The notes under the pieces: generated by a model
Databases searched by the model: none
What the model was told of the DNA's origin: nothing
What the model saw: the letters and a program-made list of their open reading frames with translations, nothing else
Source: Rhodovulum adriaticum
GTDB lineage: Bacteria > Pseudomonadota > Alphaproteobacteria > Rhodobacterales > Rhodobacteraceae
Assembly: GCF_004345735.1 (NCBI RefSeq)
Contig: NZ_SLXL01000013.1
Coordinates: 1-64,000 of the forward strand
DNA length: 64,000 nt
Direction of reading: 5' to 3'
Translations under genes and position numbers: made by a program
Part shown: one piece after another, positions 26,629 through 35,932 of the stretch
How positions within the stretch are numbered: the first letter of the stretch is position 1
Layout: the number at the start of each line of letters is the position of its first letter

Positions 26629-27434
26629 TGAAACCCTCTGCATTCACCCGTGCGGCCCTGCTGGTCTACGGCATCGCCATCCTGGCCTTCCTGTACCTTC
26701 CGCTAGTCTCGGTCGGCTTTGCCTCGGTGTCCAAGGGGCGCTACCTGTCTTTCCCGATCCGGCGTTACGCCACCGGCTGGTATGGCGAGGCGATGGCCAG
26801 CGACACGGTGCGCGATCTGCTGTTCGTGTCGCTCAAGGTCGCAGGCATCGTCACCGTGCTGTCGGTCGTGATCGGCTTTTTCGGGGCGCTGGCCTTTGCG
26901 CGCTATAACTGGCGCTTTCGCAAGACCTATCAAAAGCTGATCCTGTTGCCGATCTTCTTTCCGCAGACGGTGCTGGGGCTGGCGCTGCTGATGTGGTTCA
27001 ACGCCATCGGCGTGATTCCCAGCTGGAAGACGGCGATCATCGCCCACATGGTCTGGATCGCGCCGATCGCCACGCTGATCATCTCGATCCGCGCCTACAG
27101 CTTCGATCCCGCGCTGGAAGAGGCCGCGCGCGACATGGGCGCGGGCACCTGGACCACCCTGCGCGAAGTCACGATACCGCTGTTGATGCCGGGGATCGTT
27201 TCGGCCGGGCTGTTCGCCTTTCTGCTCAGCTGGGGCAACTTCCCGCTGTCGCTGTTCACCACCGGGGCGGATTCCACCCTGCCGGAATGGCTGTATGCCA
27301 AGATGGTGTCGGGTTACTCGCCGCTGGTGCCGACCGTGGGCATCCTGACGGTGGCCGCCTCTGCCACGCTGCTGGCGGTGGGGCTGACCGTGCCCTGGGT
27401 GCTGAAACTCGTGAAACGCAAGACTGCCGCCTGA
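26628..27434 (+). CDS. ABC transporter permease, PotC-like
   Basis: A 268-residue permease, about six membrane segments, with an EAA loop (EEAARDMGAGTWTTLREVTIP) near residue 165. It completes the importer begun at 23515. A 20-bp gap containing AAGGAG separates it from the SDR gene, so enzymes and transporter likely share one transcript. Confidence 0.88.
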   Translation: MKPSAFTRAALLVYGIAILAFLYLPLVSVGFASVSKGRYLSFPIRRYATGWYGEAMASDTVRDLLFVSLKVAGIVTVLSVVIGFFGALAFARYNWRFRKTYQKLILLPIFFPQTVLGLALLMWFNAIGVIPSWKTAIIAHMVWIAPIATLIISIRAYSFDPALEEAARDMGAGTWTTLREVTIPLLMPGIVSAGLFAFLLSWGNFPLSLFTTGADSTLPEWLYAKMVSGYSPLVPTVGILTVAASATLLAVGLTVPWVLKLVKRKTAA

Positions 27435-27454
27435 AAGACAAAGGAGAACTCCAC

Positions 27455-28234
27455 ATGCTGACATCCATCGCAGGCAAGGCCACCATCGTTACCGGCGGCT
27501 CCAAGGGCATCGGCAAGGGCATCGCCAAGGTCTTTGCCGCGCAGGGGGCCAAGGTGATGATCGCCGCCCGCGGCGAAGAGGCCGCCAAGGCCGCCGTGGC
27601 CGAGATCGAGGCCGCCGGTGGCACCGCCGCCTATCACCTGTGCGACGTGGCCGATTGGGACGATGTGCAGGGGCTGGTCGCGGCCACGACTGAAACCTTC
27701 GGCGGTGTCGACATCCTGTGCGCCAATGCGGGCATCTTTCCGCAGGTCAAGATGGTCGACATGACCCCCGAGGATTGGGACAACGTCATGTCCACCAACC
27801 TCAAAAGCACCTTCCTGCTGGTCAAGGCCTGCATCCCGGTGTTCGAAAAGGCGGGCAAGGGCCGGGTGGTCGTCACCTCGTCGATCACCGGGCCGGTCAC
27901 CGGCTTCCCCGGCTGGTCGCATTACGGCGCCTCCAAGGCCGGGCAGCTTGGCTTCCTGAAAACCGCGGCGATGGAGTTGTCGCGCTACAACACCACGATC
28001 AACGCGGTGATGCCCGGCAACATCTACACCGAGGGTCTGCAAGACCTGGGCGAGGATTACCTCAAGACTATGGCCGCCTCGATCCCGCTGAAACGGCTGG
28101 GCGCGGTCGAGGATATCGGCAACGCTGCGCTGTTCTTCGCCTCGGACGAGGCGGGATATATCACCGGGCAGCAGATCGTCGTCGATGGCGGGCAGATCTT
28201 GCCCGAAAGCCTGGAAGCCCTGGAAGAAATCTGA
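27455..28234 (+). CDS. Short-chain dehydrogenase/reductase (SDR)
   Basis: A classical SDR of 259 residues. The cofactor motif TGGSKGIG is at 13-20 and NAG is at 91-93. The catalytic residues fit S143, Y157 and K161 (SHYGASK). R39 after the second beta strand (AARG) hints at NADP(H), although this is weak evidence. It probably oxidises or reduces a hydroxyl/keto group of the compound brought in by the upstream importer. A strong AAGGAG Shine-Dalgarno precedes the ATG. The substrate is unknown. Confidence 0.88.
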   Translation: MLTSIAGKATIVTGGSKGIGKGIAKVFAAQGAKVMIAARGEEAAKAAVAEIEAAGGTAAYHLCDVADWDDVQGLVAATTETFGGVDILCANAGIFPQVKMVDMTPEDWDNVMSTNLKSTFLLVKACIPVFEKAGKGRVVVTSSITGPVTGFPGWSHYGASKAGQLGFLKTAAMELSRYNTTINAVMPGNIYTEGLQDLGEDYLKTMAASIPLKRLGAVEDIGNAALFFASDEAGYITGQQIVVDGGQILPESLEALEEI

Positions 28235-28241
28235 AAACGCA

Positions 28242-28261
28242 GGCGGCCCTGCGGGGCCGCC
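28242..28261 (+). terminator. GC-rich hairpin between the SDR and cysteine hydrolase genes
   Basis: A perfect 8-bp stem GGCGGCCC / GGGCCGCC with a 4-base loop directly after the SDR stop. No T-run follows, so full termination is unlikely; attenuation or mRNA processing between the two genes is more plausible. Confidence 0.4.
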
Positions 28262-28280
28262 CGCCGCAGCGGGGGCCCCG

Positions 28281-28952
28281 ATGACCTGGAAAACCGCCTA
28301 CCGATCCTTCTACTACGAAACCGCGCCGGAACCCGACGATATCGTGCTGCCCCCGGCCGAAACGGCGCTGTTGGTGATCGACATCCAGAACACCTATCTG
28401 GAGCCGAAGGACACGCCAGAGGAAAACACCCGCTGGCAGCCGTTTTTCGACCGGATGAACGACATCGTCATCCCCAACACACGCGCCTTGCAGGACTGGG
28501 CGCGGGACAAGGGGATTGAGGTCATCCACGCCCGCATCGCCTGCCTGAAAGAGGATGGCCGCGACCGCTCGCTGTCGCAGAAGAAGCCTGGGTTCAACTA
28601 CCTGCTGCTGCCCAAGGACCGCGCGGACAGCCAGATCGTGGATGCCGTCGCCCCGATGGACGACGAGATCGTGGTGACCAAGACGACCGACAGCGCGCTG
28701 ACCGGCACCAACCTGCGGATGGTCCTGCACAATATGGGGATCAGGAACGTCATCGTGGCGGGCATCTTCACCGATCAGTGCATCTCGTCCAGCGTGCGCA
28801 GCCTGGCCGACGAAAGCTTCAACGTGGTGGTGGTCGAAGATTGCTGCGCGGCGGCGACGGATGCGCTGCACCGGCACGAGCTGGAGGTCATCAACATGAT
28901 CTACTGCCATGTTGTCAGCAGCGAAGAGGTGAAGGGATTTGTCGCCCCCTGA
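28281..28952 (+). CDS. Isochorismatase-family cysteine hydrolase
   Basis: A 223-residue cysteine hydrolase. The family triad is visible: D34 (VIDIQNTY), K134 (VVTKTTDSA) and C167 (FTDQCISSS). Relatives hydrolyse amides, N-carbamoyl compounds, ureidoacrylate or isochorismate. A conserved DCCAAATD segment after the active site is typical. It is the last gene of the importer operon, 46 bp after the SDR, and probably cleaves an amide or carbamoyl bond of the imported compound (inference). Nicotinamidase is less likely because the characteristic zinc-binding DxHxxxH is absent. Confidence 0.87.
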   Translation: MTWKTAYRSFYYETAPEPDDIVLPPAETALLVIDIQNTYLEPKDTPEENTRWQPFFDRMNDIVIPNTRALQDWARDKGIEVIHARIACLKEDGRDRSLSQKKPGFNYLLLPKDRADSQIVDAVAPMDDEIVVTKTTDSALTGTNLRMVLHNMGIRNVIVAGIFTDQCISSSVRSLADESFNVVVVEDCCAAATDALHRHELEVINMIYCHVVSSEEVKGFVAP

Positions 28953-29195
28953 CTGCCGGTTCCCGGCGGCCAGTCGGCCAGGGGACGTGCCCTGCCCGTG
29001 ATGGTGGGGCCTTCAGGCGGGCGCTGTTTAATGGCGTACCCGACTGCGACGTGACCCGCGCGCGACTTCGGTCCTTGCGCGGTCAGCCCTCGGGAACCAC
29101 GACGGCCGCGGAAATTTTCGACGGAACCCGGTTCGTTGGCCGTATAGTCGGGATAAACGGTCATCTGTTTCCCCAAACGCGCGGCTAGGACACCC

Positions 29196-30341
29196 ATGCT
29201 GATATCTATTCTGCCCTCTCTCTTGCGGCTTGCGCCTTGGGCTGCGGTCGCTGCGGCGCTGCTGTTCTGCGCGGTGCCGCTTGCGGCCCAGCCGATGGGG
29301 GCGCCGCCGGGAATGGCGGGCGGGCTGGCCACCGCCGTCGGCGTTATCACCATGGAAACACAGCAGGTTCCGTTTGCGACCACCGTTCCGGGGCGCGCCG
29401 TGGCCTATGAACAGGTGGACATCCGCCCCAGGGTCGGCGGGATCGTGTCAGAGATCGTCTATCCGCCGGGCCGCCCGGTCGCTGTCGGCGATGTGCTGTT
29501 CCGTATCGAGGACCGGACCTATCGCGCCGAGGTCGCCGCCGCCAAGGCCGAGGTCGCGCTGGCCGAGGCGTCGGTTTCAACCGCGCAGGACACGCTGGCA
29601 CGGTATGAAAAACTTGTCGGCATCGGCGTGACGGCCGAGGAGTTGGCGACCGCGCGCGTCTCGCTGTTGCAGGCAGAGGCCGACCTGAGCGCCGCAGAGG
29701 CGGCCTTGCAGGTTGCTGAACTCGACCTGGACCGCACGGAAATCAAAAGCCCGATCGCAGGCTTTCCCGAGGTGCCCACGGTTTCGGTCGGCGCGCTGGT
29801 GACGGAAAACCAGACCGACGCCCTGACAACGATCACGCGGATCGATGCCGGATCGCTGCGGGTCGGCGCGGGGGTGGATATCCGGCTGGAGCTGGAAACA
29901 GGCGAGGCCTATGCCGGTCAGGGCAAAATGGTTTCGCCGGGGGCCAGCGTTTCAACCACGACGGGCACCACCGAAATCCGGCTGCAATTCGACAATCCCG
30001 AACGGCGCATCCTGCCCGGGCAGTTCCTGCGCGTCGATATCGTTCTTGGAACCACCGAGGCCATCCTGGTGCCCCAGGGCGCGACAGCGCGCGCCGCGTC
30101 GGGGGAATTGACGGCCTTCGTTGCGGTCGATGGCAAGGCCGAACAGCGCATCCTGACCGAACAGGGCAGCTATCAGAACGCCTGGATCGTGACCGAGGGG
30201 ATCGCCGCGGGTGAGGCGCTGATCGTGGACGGTTTGCTGAACCTGGGCGACGGGGCCGCGGTGGCGACCGTGCCGGTCACCATTTCCGCAGACGGGGTGG
30301 TGACCGAGACCGCCCCTGCGGCGACAATGGACGGGGGCTGA
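29196..30341 (+). CDS. RND efflux membrane fusion protein (periplasmic adaptor)
   Basis: Adaptor subunit of 381 residues with an N-terminal signal peptide. The biotinyl-lipoyl-like halves (RPRVGGIVSEIVYPPG and a later DLDRTEIKSPIAG) flank an alpha-helical hairpin at about residues 108-175 rich in Ala/Glu heptads. It bridges the inner-membrane pump at 30345 to the outer-membrane channel at 33455. No proper lipobox is seen (LLFC has Phe before Cys), so a Sec-cleaved, soluble or peripherally bound form is expected. No regulator gene lies next to the operon. The 243 bp upstream contain no gene I can support. Confidence 0.9.
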   Translation: MLISILPSLLRLAPWAAVAAALLFCAVPLAAQPMGAPPGMAGGLATAVGVITMETQQVPFATTVPGRAVAYEQVDIRPRVGGIVSEIVYPPGRPVAVGDVLFRIEDRTYRAEVAAAKAEVALAEASVSTAQDTLARYEKLVGIGVTAEELATARVSLLQAEADLSAAEAALQVAELDLDRTEIKSPIAGFPEVPTVSVGALVTENQTDALTTITRIDAGSLRVGAGVDIRLELETGEAYAGQGKMVSPGASVSTTTGTTEIRLQFDNPERRILPGQFLRVDIVLGTTEAILVPQGATARAASGELTAFVAVDGKAEQRILTEQGSYQNAWIVTEGIAAGEALIVDGLLNLGDGAAVATVPVTISADGVVTETAPAATMDGG

Positions 30342-30344
30342 GCG

Positions 30345-33300
30345 GTGGGAACCTTTTTCATTGCGCGCCCGGTCTTTGCCTGGGTGCTGGCCCTGCTGAC
30401 GATGCTTGCCGGTGTGTGGTCCTTCGTGTCGCTGCCGGTGTCGCAATACCCCGACATCGCGCCAACCACCGTCCGGGTATCCGCCAGCTATCCCGGTGCG
30501 ACCGCGGCGGCGGTCGAAAACTCTGTCACCCGCGTCATCGAGGATGCGATGACCGGGCTGGAAGGCATGATCTACATGACCGGGCAATCCAGCCAGGGGT
30601 CGGCCTCGTTGTCGCTGACCTTCGATGACAGTGTCGATCCGGTGGATGCCCAGAACGAGGTTCAGACCAAGGTCGGCCAGGTCGAAAGTCGGCTGCCGAC
30701 CTCGGTGCAGACCCAGGGGGTCAGCGTCCAGCGCTCGACCTCTTCGATCCTGATGGTGGGGGCACTGGTTGCCACGCAGGGCGGCTATACCACGCTGGAG
30801 TTGGGCGACATCCTGTCGGAAACCGTCGAAGGTCCGATCGAACGGACCGAGGGCGTGGGCGGCCTGAACTCCTTTGGCTCGGGCTATGCGATGCGGATCT
30901 GGCTGGACCCGATTTCGCTGGCCCGCCACCAGTTGACGCCCAGCGATGTCGTCACCGCGCTGGAAAACCAGAACACCACGGTTTCGGTCGGGTCGCTGGG
31001 GGATCAGCCCACGGTCCGGGGGCAGCAATTCACCGCCACCATCACCGCCCAGAGCCAGTTGACGGGTGTCGCGGAATTTCAGCGCATCCTGCTGAAGACC
31101 GACGAGGATGGCGGCGTCGTGCGCCTGTCCGACGTGGCGCGGGTCGAGATCGGGCAAGAGGATTACGGTGGGGGCTCGCGTTTCAACGGGCTGCCCGCGG
31201 CCGGTTTTGGCGTCAACCTGGAAACCGGCGCCAACGCGGTGGATACGGCCCGCGCAGTGCGGGCGACGATGGACCGTCTGGCGCCCTCTCTGCCCGAAGG
31301 GGTGGAATTCCGCGTTGCCTATGACACATCGCCCTTTGTCGAACTGTCGATCGAACAGGTCTACCAGACCCTGGTCGAGGCCATCGTTCTGGTCTTCCTC
31401 GTGCTGCTGGTCTTTCTGCAATCCTGGCGCGCGACGCTTATTCCGCTGATCGCGGTACCTGTCGTGCTGCTGGGCACCTTTGCGGTGCTTTACGCGACGG
31501 GCTACTCGATCAACACGCTGACCATGTTCGCCATGGTGCTGGCCATCGGTCTGCTGGTGGACGACGCCATCGTGGTGGTCGAGAATGTTGAACGGCTGAT
31601 GGAGGACGAGGGCCTTTCGGCGCTGGAGGCAACCCGCAAAAGCATGGGGCAGATCACATCGGCGCTTTTGGGGATCAACGTCGTGCTGGCTGCCGTGTTC
31701 CTGCCGATGGCTTTTTTCGGCGGCTCGACCGGGGTGATCTACCGCCAGTTTTCCATCACCATGGTCACGGCGATGACGCTGTCGCTGCTGGTGGCGGTGA
31801 TCCTGTCGCCGCCGATGTCGGCCCGTCTGCTGCGGCCCAAGCCGGGGCGGACACGCTTTGCCCCGGCGCGCTGGTTCAACGAGGGTCTGGCCGCCCTGAC
31901 CCGGGGCTATGGCGCGACGGTGCGGGCAACCTTGCGCGCGCCGGTCGCGATGCTGGCGGTGCTGGCGCTGGTTCTGGGCGGTGCCTGGGCGGTCTATGAC
32001 CGGATCGAAAGCTCTTTCATCCCGACCGAGGATCAGGGCGTGCTGATGACGATGGTCAGCTTGTCCGAGGGATCGACCGCGCAGCAAACGCTGGAGACCG
32101 TGAAAAAGGTCGAGGCCTATTTCCTGCAAGAGGAATCCGCGGCGGTGGAGTCCACTTTTGCCGCGCTTGGCTTCGGCTTCAGCGGGAACGGCCAGAACAG
32201 CGCGATGGTTTTTGTCAAGCTGCGGGATTTCGATGCGCGCGCGGGCGACCCGGCGCTGTCGGCGGCGCAGGTGGCGATGCGCGCCAACCGCACCTTTCTG
32301 TCGGACCGGGCAGGGCAGATCATGGTGATGCAACCGCCCGCGATCATGGGGTTGGGCAATACCGGCGGGTTCACGATGTACCTGGTCGACCAGGGCGGCA
32401 CCGGCGCGGACGCGCTGAAGGCCGCAGCCGAAGATCTGGTCGCCCGTGCCGCGCAGAATGCGCTGGTGACGAATGTCGATGCCCGCGGAACGGACGAGGA
32501 CAGCGCCCTGCGCATCGACATCGACACCGAAAAGGCCGAAAGCCTGGGCGTGTCGCTGTCCGGGGTGAACCAGATGCTTTCGATCATCTTTGCGGGGGCA
32601 GAGGTGAACGATTTCGTTCTGGGGTCGTCCCTGCGCCCGGTGATCGTGCAGGCCGACGCCCCCTATCGCATGCAACCCGAGGACATCCTGAAATGGTACG
32701 CGGTCAACAGCGGGGGCGAGGCGGTGCCGTTCGCATCCTTCATGACCACGGCCTGGGAACCTGTCGCGCCCTCGTTGCAGCGCTATGGCGCGACCTCGGC
32801 GCTGGAGGTCTCTGGCTCGGCCGGGGCAGGGGTCAGTTCGGGCACCGCGATGCAGGCCATGGAAGATATGGTCGCGCAGATGCAGGGCGGCTACGGCGTG
32901 GCCTGGACCGGGATCAGCTATCAGGAACGGCAGTCGGGCGACCAGGCGCCTATCCTCTATGCGATCTCGGCGCTGGTGATCTTCCTTGCGCTTGCGGCCC
33001 TTTACGAAAGCTGGTCGATTCCGTTCTCGGTGATGCTGGCGGTGCCGGTGGGCATACTGGGGGCGCTGGCGGCGGCCTGGGCGTTCGGGCAGTCCAACGA
33101 TGTCTATTTCAAGGTGGGGATGCTGACCACCATCGGGCTGGCCGCGCGCAACGCGATCCTGATCGTCGAGTTCGCCGAGGATCTGCGCCGCCAGGGTGCC
33201 ACCATCGCCGCCGCCGCGGTAGAGGCCGCCCGCCTGCGCCTGCGGCCGATCCTGATGACGGCGATGACCTTCATCCTGGGGGTGTTGCCGCTGGCCACAG

Positions 33301-33458
33301 CCACCGGCGCGGGGGCGGCGGCACAGAATGCCATCGGGACCGGCGTGATCGGCGGCATGGTGGCCTCTACCTTTATCGGCATCTTCATGGTGCCGGCCCT
33401 TTACGGCCTGATCATGGGGGTGGTCGGGTGGATCCAGGCGAAAGGCGCACGCCCATGA
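30345..33458 (+). CDS. RND multidrug efflux pump, HAE1 family
   Basis: A 1,037-residue proton-driven RND pump with 12 membrane segments and two large periplasmic loops, the AcrB/MexB type. The proton-relay aspartate pair is visible in TM4 (AIGLLVDDAIVVVENV). The start is a GTG at 30345, 3 bp after the adaptor stop; the N-terminus MGTFFIARPVFAWVLALL is the canonical start for this family. Substrates are probably lipophilic compounds or antibiotics and cannot be narrowed. It overlaps the channel gene by ATGA. Confidence 0.95.
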   Translation: MGTFFIARPVFAWVLALLTMLAGVWSFVSLPVSQYPDIAPTTVRVSASYPGATAAAVENSVTRVIEDAMTGLEGMIYMTGQSSQGSASLSLTFDDSVDPVDAQNEVQTKVGQVESRLPTSVQTQGVSVQRSTSSILMVGALVATQGGYTTLELGDILSETVEGPIERTEGVGGLNSFGSGYAMRIWLDPISLARHQLTPSDVVTALENQNTTVSVGSLGDQPTVRGQQFTATITAQSQLTGVAEFQRILLKTDEDGGVVRLSDVARVEIGQEDYGGGSRFNGLPAAGFGVNLETGANAVDTARAVRATMDRLAPSLPEGVEFRVAYDTSPFVELSIEQVYQTLVEAIVLVFLVLLVFLQSWRATLIPLIAVPVVLLGTFAVLYATGYSINTLTMFAMVLAIGLLVDDAIVVVENVERLMEDEGLSALEATRKSMGQITSALLGINVVLAAVFLPMAFFGGSTGVIYRQFSITMVTAMTLSLLVAVILSPPMSARLLRPKPGRTRFAPARWFNEGLAALTRGYGATVRATLRAPVAMLAVLALVLGGAWAVYDRIESSFIPTEDQGVLMTMVSLSEGSTAQQTLETVKKVEAYFLQEESAAVESTFAALGFGFSGNGQNSAMVFVKLRDFDARAGDPALSAAQVAMRANRTFLSDRAGQIMVMQPPAIMGLGNTGGFTMYLVDQGGTGADALKAAAEDLVARAAQNALVTNVDARGTDEDSALRIDIDTEKAESLGVSLSGVNQMLSIIFAGAEVNDFVLGSSLRPVIVQADAPYRMQPEDILKWYAVNSGGEAVPFASFMTTAWEPVAPSLQRYGATSALEVSGSAGAGVSSGTAMQAMEDMVAQMQGGYGVAWTGISYQERQSGDQAPILYAISALVIFLALAALYESWSIPFSVMLAVPVGILGALAAAWAFGQSNDVYFKVGMLTTIGLAARNAILIVEFAEDLRRQGATIAAAAVEAARLRLRPILMTAMTFILGVLPLATATGAGAAAQNAIGTGVIGGMVASTFIGIFMVPALYGLIMGVVGWIQAKGARP

Positions 33459-34843
33459 CCGATGCACGATCCCCTTTCACGGCCGTTTTCCTGGCTCTGG
33501 CGCTTGCGGCCTGTAGCGTCGGTCCGGATTACGCACCGCCCCAGCAAGAGCTTGCGACCCGCTTTGCCGAAGGCGCCGCCGACCCGATTGGCGAGGCCAG
33601 CGCGCAGCAGTGGTGGCTTGGCTTCGGCGATCCGATGCTGGACGATCTGGTGCGGACCGGGCTGGCCCAGAACCTGGACATCCAGAGCGCACTTGCCCGC
33701 GTGGCCGAGGCCCAGGCCGCGGCGCGGGCCACCGGGCTGCCTGCGCAGATCGACGGCGCGGCAAGCTGGCAGGCCGCCCGCTCGGGCGGAGAGGGCATCG
33801 CCACCGACACCAGCGGCACGGCCTCGTTCAGCCCGTCGCTGCTGCTGGACCTGTTCGGCGGGGAACGCCGCACGCGCGAGCAGGCCCTGGCGCAGCTGCA
33901 ATCTGCCGAACTGGGGGTGGGCGAGGCGCGCCTTGCCTTCCTCTCGTCGCTGGTCAGCGGCTATATCGACCTGCGCTATTATCAGGCGGCGCTGGCCGTG
34001 ACACGGCAAACGATCGCCAGCCGTGCCCAGACCCTGGCGCTGGTCCAGCAGCAGCGCACGGCCGGGCTGGCGACCGAACTGGACGAGGCGCAGGCCCAGG
34101 CCTCGCTGGACGAAAGCCGCGCCTCGCTGCCCAGCCTGGAAAGCGGTTTTTACGCGTCGAGCTATGCCATTGCGACATTGCTGGCCCTGCCGGTTCAGAC
34201 CCTCCAGTCGCGGCTTGAACGCGGTGCGGCCCAGCCCCACCCGCGCGGTAATGCACGGGTCGGCGTGCCCGCCAACCTGTTGCGCAACCGTCCCGACATT
34301 CGCGCCGCCGAACGCGACTATGCCGCCGCGGTGGCCGCCATCGGCGTGAGCGAGGCCCAGCTTTATCCCTCGGTCAGCATTTCGGGCACCGTTACCGCCG
34401 CGCAAAACGATAGCTGGTCCTTTGGCCCCGCGCTGTCGCTGCCGGTTCTGGGGCAGGGCGTGTTGCGGGCCAACCGGGACCAGGCCATCGCCCAGGCGGA
34501 TCAGGCGCGGCTGGAGTGGCGCAGCGCCGTGCTGGGCGCGGTCGAGGAGGCGCAGGCCGCCCAGACCGATTATCTGCGCAACCGCCGCGCGGTCGCCGCC
34601 TACCGCCGCAACGTGGCCTCTTACGACCGCGTGGTGGCGCTGTCGCGCGAGACCTATGACGGCGGCACGACCACCCTGATGGATCTGTTGGAAAGCCAGC
34701 GGTCGCTGGCCAGCGCCCGGCTGTCGCTTGCCTCTGCGATGCGGGATCTCGCGGCCAGTTGGGCGACGCTGCATGTCGCGGCCGGGTTGGGCTGGCAACT
34801 GCCCGCCAGTGCGGGGCAGGGCCGTCCGGCCGGTTCGGGCTAA
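33455..34843 (+). CDS. Outer-membrane efflux channel lipoprotein (TolC/OprM-like)
   Basis: A 462-residue outer-membrane factor of the RND/NodT lipoprotein group. The N-terminal lipobox is LAAC (Cys20), followed by SVGPDYAPP, a hallmark of the family. Two repeated outer-membrane-efflux helical regions follow (AQNLDIQSALARVAEAQ and LLRNRPDIRAAERDYAAA). It completes the tripartite pump, with its ATG overlapping the pump stop. Its stop overlaps the convergent gene at 34840 by a few bases. Confidence 0.92.
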   Translation: MTDARSPFTAVFLALALAACSVGPDYAPPQQELATRFAEGAADPIGEASAQQWWLGFGDPMLDDLVRTGLAQNLDIQSALARVAEAQAAARATGLPAQIDGAASWQAARSGGEGIATDTSGTASFSPSLLLDLFGGERRTREQALAQLQSAELGVGEARLAFLSSLVSGYIDLRYYQAALAVTRQTIASRAQTLALVQQQRTAGLATELDEAQAQASLDESRASLPSLESGFYASSYAIATLLALPVQTLQSRLERGAAQPHPRGNARVGVPANLLRNRPDIRAAERDYAAAVAAIGVSEAQLYPSVSISGTVTAAQNDSWSFGPALSLPVLGQGVLRANRDQAIAQADQARLEWRSAVLGAVEEAQAAQTDYLRNRRAVAAYRRNVASYDRVVALSRETYDGGTTTLMDLLESQRSLASARLSLASAMRDLAASWATLHVAAGLGWQLPASAGQGRPAGSG

Positions 34844-35928
34844 CGCACCGCCTCGATGATCTCTTCCATCACCTTGGCAGAGGGCATGGGCACCACCAGC
34901 GCCACCGTTTCGGGCAGGCGGGCCACGCCGATATCGGCCGGGTCGTTTTCCACCCCGATCAGCCCGGTGCGGAACCCGTGATCGGCCCAGGCGATGGCCT
35001 GAAGCTCGGGGTCGATCAGCGCCTCTGCCAGGCGTCCGCAGGCTGGCGTCAGCGAGATCAGCGGATGCGAGGCAAAGATGGTGGGTTCCGGGTAAAGCAC
35101 CCGGATCTTGGAGCGGATCAGATCGGCATATTGCGCGTTCTCGGCCAGGAATTCGACCATCTGGTTTTCATACCCCACGATGATCGGCCGCGCGCCCATG
35201 CCCTGTTTCAGGAAATTCTCGAAGATGTCGCCCGAGGATGCCTCCATATGGCCCATCGCGTCGAAATACGCGGTCACCCGGGGCAGCACGGCGGGCAGGC
35301 TGTCCTGCGTCGGGGTCTGCCCGCTGTTGAACACGGTCGCCAGAAGCCCCGACCAGATATTGCCCGAATTCGACTTGGCCGGATGGGTCGAGAATACCTT
35401 GAACGGGCCGTAGATGTTCAGCCCCAGGTCTTCCTTCCAGCGGGTGCCCGCCTCGATCAGCCGGCCCATCGCCTGCACGTCGGCGGCAAGAAACCCGTCC
35501 TCGCGCGCGCGAACGGCCCCGGCCTCGATCAACGCGTCGGCCACGTCGGACCAGGCGTAGAACACGATGGGCGAGTTGAAGATGGTCTCGTCCCCCAGCA
35601 CCGTGCGGCCGCTGTCGCGGGCCAGTTCCACCGCGACCATGTTCGAGGGCCAGAGACAATCCCGCCCGGTGACGGGCAGGGTCGTGACCATCTCGACCGA
35701 ACCCGCCTTGGTGGCCTGCAGCGTGATCTTGTAGCGCCCTTCCAGGATCCGCTGGACCTTTTCGTTGCGCAGAAGGGCCGATTTTTCGCCGCCGTAATAG
35801 ATTGACACGCTCACCGGATCCCGGGTGGTGACGTTGCGGGTCAGGGTGGAGAGATCGAGCATCGAGACGCCCACCGCGACGGCGGCCACAACCGCCAGCA
35901 GGATCAGGCCAAGAAGGGTTCGGTTCAT
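34840..35928 (-). CDS. Periplasmic substrate-binding-like protein of the VWA/XpaC operon
   Basis: A 362-residue protein with one N-terminal membrane anchor or uncleaved signal (LLGLILLAVVAAVAVGVSML). The rest looks like an extracellular solute-binding fold (VSVSIYYGGEKSALL; later HPAKSNSGNIWSGLLATVF). It resembles the N-terminal half of the VWA fusion protein two genes upstream, which suggests paralogy. No transporter genes accompany it, so a signalling or structural role is more likely than import. It starts 4 bp after the XpaC-like gene. Confidence 0.65.
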   Translation of the reverse strand: MNRTLLGLILLAVVAAVAVGVSMLDLSTLTRNVTTRDPVSVSIYYGGEKSALLRNEKVQRILEGRYKITLQATKAGSVEMVTTLPVTGRDCLWPSNMVAVELARDSGRTVLGDETIFNSPIVFYAWSDVADALIEAGAVRAREDGFLAADVQAMGRLIEAGTRWKEDLGLNIYGPFKVFSTHPAKSNSGNIWSGLLATVFNSGQTPTQDSLPAVLPRVTAYFDAMGHMEASSGDIFENFLKQGMGARPIIVGYENQMVEFLAENAQYADLIRSKIRVLYPEPTIFASHPLISLTPACGRLAEALIDPELQAIAWADHGFRTGLIGVENDPADIGVARLPETVALVVPMPSAKVMEEIIEAVR

Positions 35929-35932
35929 GTCA

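Noticed and set aside
28953-29195. Possible gene or promoter in the gap before the RND adaptor gene
   Set aside because: Short frames only, no domain. A promoter is expected, but no convincing -35/-10 pair could be assigned.
29952-33467. Open frame of about 1,170 codons on the minus strand over the RND pump
   Set aside because: No motif and extreme Arg/Gln/His composition; antisense shadow of the clear plus-strand pump gene.
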